From Loxodes magnus (Eukaryota > Ciliophora > Karyorelictea > Loxodida > Loxodidae), in the NCBI GenBank assembly GCA_946699065.1, contig CAMPDV010000533.1, positions 1 through 64,000 on the forward strand: a stretch of 64,000 nucleotides of DNA. Direction: 5' to 3'. Each line of letters starts with the position of its first letter. Positions within the stretch are counted from its first letter, which is position 1. Below, piece by piece: positions 58,616 to 64,000 of the stretch. The translations under genes and the position numbers were made by a program. The notes under the pieces were generated by a model. The model had not been told where the DNA came from, did no database searches, and saw only the letters and a program-made list of their open reading frames with translations.

Positions 58616-60088
58616 ATGGAGTAAAGTGTTTTATGCTTGAAAAAATAGAAAATAATTAATATAATAAAAGAATAAAATTAGACTAAAACTCACCAAGATT
58701 AAGACTAGAATCCCTAATAAAAATGTAGAGTTCATATAAATTCCTTACCATTTTACATCTTAGAACTAATTTTTTCTTATTAAGACTTCAAATAAATTTG
58801 TAGGAATGAATAAGTGTAAAAAAAGTGATTAAAAGTAAAATATGATACTTGCTAAATTAATATTTAATATTTTTTAAACAATTTATAAAAATTACATAAA
58901 AGATAAGAAATAAAGCAATAAAAAACCAAAGAGTCTGATATTTAACTTTTAGAAATATTTAGATAAAATTTTAGTAAAATAGAAAAGCATAATCCTATCT
59001 CTTTAGTATTACATCCTATAGAAATTAATTTTCTTGATTAATAATTAAGTAAAGGTTAATAAATGTAGACATAATTAGATGAAGCTATGTAATATCTTAG
59101 TGAAATATTAAGAAAGAAAAAAGAGATAAAGTAAGAATATATATAATAATAAAAAGTGCTACATTATGGATAATAAATACAAACTATTTACGTTAAAGGA
59201 AGATATTGAAATAAATATATTAATTAAGTTTTATTTCTATGCCCTAATTTAAAAATTTTGAAAATAGAAAGTTGTAATGTTAAAGAAGAAAATCTTACAA
59301 ATATAAGCAAACTATAGAACTTAAAAATATTCTATTTAGATAATAATAATGAAAAATTAAATGGGTAATATTTATAATTTAATAGAGACTGCTAACTTCA
59401 TTCTATTTCACTTTAAGGCTCCTAAATTAGAGGATGCTAATTTTTGATAGATTATTTGAGTTTAAAGGGAGGAAATCTTAGAAAATTATATCTGAAAGTA
59501 GGAAATTTAAACTCAGATCAATTAATTGCAATTTTCTAAAATAGTTAAAATTTAGAAGATATAAAAATTGAATGATCTGAATAAAAGCATTAGAAATGAT
59601 TAAAATATATAGAATAAAACCTAGTAAATTTAAAAAGCTTAAAATTATAATATTGCTAAATTAAAAAATAAGCACTCCTTGATTTCTTTTAGAACAATGA
59701 ATCTAATATAGAAAAGCTAAAGTTTTTAAGTTGTAATTAAATAGATTTAGAAATAATTTAAGTTATAATTTAAAGATTCTAAAACTTAAAATCACTTAGA
59801 TTTTTTTGAGGCTAGAATATAAATTTCTTAAGTATTTAAAATATTTTATAAAATAGTAAAAGTTTAGAAAAATTAGAATTATCATGTTTGAAGCTTGAAA
59901 AAGATTTGATATTGAAGGATGAATAAGGCTAATTTTATGAGTTCTGAAATAAATTATAGGTATTTAAACTATCATGTTGCACTTTTAATGGAAATCAACT
60001 TTCTGAAAATATGAGAAATCAATTAGATGAGCTAAAGAAATAATTTCCAAGCCTTAGGATAAAAGGAATATATATGCATGAAACTTGA
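58616..60088 (+). CDS. F-box/LRR protein, diverged copy, 490 aa
   Basis: ATG 58616 (MEQSVLCLKKQKII) to TGA 60086-60088, 490 codons in frame. The start aligns codon by codon with MGQVYKCFGFQK of the paralogues but lacks Gly2. The EENRQ repeat is replaced by a Gln/Lys/Thr-rich stretch. F-box core SLPFYILELIFSYQDF, CRNEQVQKKW, then LRRs (NLKIFYLDNNNEKLNG-like, SLEKLELSCLKLEKD). The family C-terminus LRIK is followed here by GIYMHET before TGA, where other copies have TGA directly after LRIK. Predicted SCF substrate receptor. Confidence 0.75.
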
Positions 60089-61080
60089 AAACTTTTATCT
60101 TCTAATAAATATACATTTAAAGTACAAAAAATTAAAATTTTATAAATTTTTTCAAAAGTAGACTTAAACTAAATTTTATCAACTTTAGTTATTTTTTGGT
60201 AATTTTTTACTTTAAGCTATATTTAAAATTAATAGTTTTTTATTCAACTTTTACTTTTAAAATTTGAATTTTAAAATTTTATATTGCTAATTTATTAGTA
60301 AATTATCCTTATTTTCTTAATTTTTTTAATAATTATTTACTGAAAGGTCTTTTGAGAAAATTTATTTTAAATAAAGATTTTAAACTTTTGAATATTTGTG
60401 AGTCACATTCATCTTTAATTAAATTAAGAAATTGTTTAAAATTTTTCTTATCAATAAAAAAACATTTAAACTTTAATATTTTATTTTATGTTAATCTGTT
60501 TTAAAAAATAATAATATAGTTTAAAGTAACTTTTGATTTTTTATTTCAGTTTAAATTTTTTTATTCTGAGAATTACAGATAATTTACAATTTATTTATAG
60601 AAATACATAATTAAATCTTATTTTATGAATATAAACACTTTTTTAATTTTTTTAATTTAACAATTTCAAATAATTAAACGTTTTTAATATTATATATTTA
60701 ATTTAATAAAGTAAGCATAAAATAAATACATTAAATTTAGTAAAAAATTTACAATAGATATTCTTTTTTTTATATTAAAAACTTATATCTTTAAATAATC
60801 AAAAAATGTAATAAAAACTATTTATTAGAATTTAATTAATTTTAGTTTATAAATATTTAATTTACTAGCTTTGTATATTAAAATTTTCTTTAAGTCCAAT
60901 TTAATTTATTTTTAATTTATACTTATTATGATTAAAAGTTATTAATAATTTAAACTAATAAGTAAAATATACAAATTAAATTTAAACAATTAATAGAAAA
61001 TATTTATTTATTAAAAAGAATTTAGTTAAAATTTTTACAAAGGAATTTTAATAAAATGCTATTTTAAGACTTTATATTGT
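60089..61080. other. AT-rich region without recognised gene
   Basis: No supported frame. Long A/T runs only. Confidence 0.5.
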
Positions 61081-61084
61081 TAAG

Positions 61085-61996
61085 ATGCAAGATTTTAAAG
61101 GTAGATTTCTCTTGAGGAAGGGATTGGGTAGGGATATTAAAACTTAAAGTAAAGGGGCTAGGCTACAAAACCTATATATGTATAACATTCCTAACTTACT
61201 ATCTGAAAAGAGAAAAGAACTCTAGGTTGAAATTCTGCAAAAAATAAAAACAATTTAATAAAATTAGTAACTTGGAATAAACTACTTTCTAGCTGGAACA
61301 GGTTGGACCTACTCGGACAAAAAAACTTTGAAAAGCATAGAACTTACTGAGATGTTAACCCTAATATAAGCATTGATATTAAGAGTAATAGTATTGAATG
61401 AAGACCAAAGGCATCGAAAAAAGAAGTAGTTGCAACCGACATTGAAGAGGAAAAACTTCATTTTGGTGGAAAATTTTGAAACATAACATGATAAAAAATG
61501 GTAAGAGAAAAATGGAAAATTACATTTGAAATTTTTAAGAGTAAAACGAAAAAATTGGAAGAGACAAGATCAATTTAATTCAGAAATTTAAAAGAAAACT
61601 GGAATATTTCCTACAAGAATCATAATAAATGGAGTGTGTATTAATGGAAATAGAGAAAAGAAAAGAGCAAACAGAAAAAATTAGAAAATTATACAACATT
61701 TACAAAAGTTGATGCAACTTATGACGGAAATGGCCGCAAACATATTAATTAAGAAGAATGATCTGAAATTAGATTTGAATCAAGGCAACGACTTTCTTCC
61801 CATTAAGCAACTGGAAGATCTGATGCAGGAAATAAGAATTTCTGACGGAGACCAATAGATTCTAAGAAAAAGAAGAAACTTACAAATATTATAAACTTTT
61901 AAAACTTCTAGCCGAAAAACAAATTTTATTGGAATTAATTAATTATTAATAAGCATATCTGTTGATTTATTAATTTTTTTTAAGTTATAAAGTTGA
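61085..61996 (+). CDS. Basic Gag-like protein without zinc knuckle, 303 codons
   Basis: ATG 61085 (MQDFKGRFLLRKGLGRD) runs 303 codons to TGA 61994-61996; a TAA about 20 codons earlier could be the functional end. Lys/Arg-rich throughout (KKQLQPTLKRKNFILVENFE, FLRVKRKNWKRQDQF). Residues near 230 (LMTEMAANILIKKNDLK) resemble the helical segment KEEMAKLIIALISHNQDLE of the Gag-only elements. No CCHC motif is visible. The start resembles the fragment at 1238. Likely a diverged Gag-type element or a domesticated derivative; no target duplication identified. Confidence 0.45.
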
Positions 61997-61999
61997 TTT

Positions 62000-63265
62000 C
62001 TCTAACTCCATTAAATTACATAAAGATGACGTAGTGTTTTTTTATATTTTTAAATTCGAATTAAAAATATTTTATTGCTTATTTAAAAAGATTATTTTCA
62101 AATATATCAAATTTACTAAAATTACTAGAAATTAAAAATACTCTTCATTTTTATATTTTTATAACTTTAAACTATCATTAAAGTTAATTATTTAATACAA
62201 CAATATTTTTATATTAATATTTTTAATTTATAAACATAGTAAAAGTAAAATAACTTATTTTATTTTTAAAAGTGGGGATAATCACTCTCTTTATTATATT
62301 TACGTCATAAAATTAAAAATACCTAATAAAAACTTAGATTACATAATTTTTTAAGTTTTAAATTTTTAAGGGTTATTACAACTAGTTCATATACCATAAA
62401 TTTAAAACTAAGATGACATTAAATTTATTTCTAAAGATATTCCCTTTCAAAAAGTTGTAATAACGTAATATTATTGAAGTCTCTTAAGTCTTGATATTCA
62501 AAAATATTAATGAGTTGTTAAAAAAATGCTTAGCTCTACTTCTTTAAATTTATATTTATTCTTAGATTTCTAAAGAAAGCAGATAAATGAATAAAATATT
62601 AAAAAACTGATATAAATATATTTTGCTTCTACTATAAGCTTTTATTTAAATAAAATATTTGTCGCACTCTTACTTTTAATAAATTTATCCTTTTTCTTCA
62701 TTATCTTTAATAATCGAATCTAATAAAGAAAAATTTTATTGACTTTAATGAAGAAAAATTATATATTTTTAAATAATTTTGACATAGAATTTTAGTGTAA
62801 TTAGCTGGAAATTAATAATATTTAGATAAAATAATAAATTTATAAGAATAAAGAAAATAAATAGTAAGTAATTAATAATTATAGGAAATAATTTAAATTC
62901 TTTATAAACTTAAATTAAGCTTATTATCAAAAAGCACTGCTTATATCTATGCTAATTTTAATTGATAAATAAAATTAAAAAATTACTTTTATTTCAATCT
63001 TAATTCGTAATATGTAGTTTTATTAATTGAAAATGTAATAAATAAATAGAAGAATTGAATAGAAATAAAGTTATAAATGATTTATTTTAAAATATAGGAT
63101 ATATATATAAAATTCTAAGTAATCTTAAATATGACACAATTTAAAAATGATTTTAATAGACAAATGTATAAAATATCTTTATAATCATTATTATTTTAGA
63201 CAAATTTTTTATTAAATGTTATATTATTTTTAAATGTTAACTTTATTAAAAATAAGTTTTAAAGT
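62000..63265. other. AT-rich region, partly inverted F-box 3' flank
   Basis: No gene seen. From about 62690 it matches 21480-21780 in inverted orientation, the downstream flank of the F-box gene, consistent with the minus-strand copy that follows. Confidence 0.5.
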
Positions 63266-63269
63266 TTAG

Positions 63270-64000
63270 CTCTTTTATACTCCTATTATTCTAAGATTTG
63301 GAAAATGCTTCTTTAACTCAATTATTTCCTTTCTCATATTTTCAGAAATTAAATTTCTATTAAATGTGCATTATAGATCAAATAATTATAATTTACTTCA
63401 GAACTCATAGAATTAATCTTATTCATTCTTTAATCTAAATTCTTTTTCAAAATCTAAAAAATTTAATTCTAATTTTTCTAAACTTTTGCTATTTTAGAAA
63501 ATATATTCAATGCTTTTTGTGTTAATATTTTTGCAACTTCATAAGCTAAGTGATTTTAAGTTTTAGAATCTTTAAATTATAATTTGAATTATTTCTAAAT
63601 CTATTTAATTACAAAATGAAAATTCTAATTTTTCTATATTAGATTTATTGTTCTAAAAAAATTAAAAGAGTGCTTATTTTTTAATTGAGCAATCTTTTAA
63701 TTTTAAGCTTTTTAAATTTACTAGGTTTTATTCTATATATTTTAATCATTTCTAATGCTTTTATTTAGATCATACAATTTCTATATCTTCTAAATTTTAA
63801 CTATTTTAGAAAATTGCAATTAATTGATCTGAGTTTTAATTTTTTACTTTCAGATATAATTTTCTAAGATTTTCTCCTTTTAATCTCAAATAATCTATCA
63901 AAAATTAGCATCCTCTAATTTAGGAGTCTTAAAACGAAATAGTTTAAAGTTAACAGTCACTATTAAATTATAAATATTATCCATTCAATTTTTTATTACT
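63270..64000 (-). CDS. F-box/LRR protein, C-terminal half (runs off window)
   Basis: The minus strand carries the family's LRR half with ENMRKEIIELKKHFPNLRI near the C-terminus (about 63330-63280), FWSKLQLF, and the LRR motifs in the same order as the 58616 gene, to which it is closest (TTAATTGAGC for the shared LRR). After LRII the frame reads GVQKSQ with no TGA close by, so the stop is uncertain. The F-box half lies beyond the window. Confidence 0.65.

Noticed and set aside
1-64000. tRNA genes, snoRNAs, telomeric repeats or bacterial operons
   Set aside because: No cloverleaf with A and B boxes, no telomere repeat and no Shine-Dalgarno-led gene order was seen by eye; a covariance-model scan would be needed to exclude small RNAs.

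Overview
The window looks like nuclear DNA of a ciliate, about three quarters A+T, in which none of the three usual stop codons ends translation by itself. In a LINE reverse transcriptase, several F-box/LRR genes and several Gag-like genes, TAA and TAG fall where glutamine is expected and TGA where tryptophan is expected. Almost every complete frame then ends at a TGA. This is the kind of code described for Condylostoma and for karyorelicts such as Loxodes and Parduczia (established knowledge); I cannot choose the genus. Because nearly every frame is open, a standard ORF search shows only shadows. Genes below were read with TAA/TAG = Gln and TGA = Trp, using family motifs, a terminal TGA and agreement between copies.

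Layout: 1-4.6 kb holds the 5' end of an F-box gene (minus), a short retroposon and two minus-strand LINE remnants. A tandem duplication follows: unit 1 at about 4605-26523 and unit 2 at about 26524-54190. Each unit carries in order: a LINE fragment, a 449-codon gene, a Gag-only retroposon (minus), an F-box/LRR gene (minus), two unknown minus-strand genes, an unknown multi-exon plus-strand gene, a LINE 3' relic, an LRR remnant, an F-box/LRR gene (plus), two unresolved coding-like stretches, a short retroposon and one more minus-strand coding-like block. Unit 2 also carries a nearly full-length 5.5 kb LINE and a second Gag-only retroposon. Unit 1 also carries a 313-bp insertion and a zinc-knuckle ORF. 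From about 54 kb to the end there are two further F-box/LRR copies, a convergent pair of unknown genes, a basic Gag-like gene and the 3' half of an inverted F-box/LRR copy.

The main gene family is F-box plus leucine-rich repeat (FBXL-like), seven copies plus fragments on both strands. Such proteins normally present substrates to SCF ubiquitin ligases. One copy has an expanded 15-bp minisatellite encoding 14 EENRQ pentapeptides, each containing an in-frame TAA. The other theme is retroposition. LINEs with APE endonuclease and RT, Gag-only elements of about 0.95 kb with 14-15 bp target duplications and AATTT tails, and short elements sharing a GAGCTGCGC 3' motif with the large LINE account for most copy differences.

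No tRNA, rRNA, CRISPR array or bacterial-type regulatory site was recognised. Coordinates of genes with unclear stops or possible short introns are approximate.
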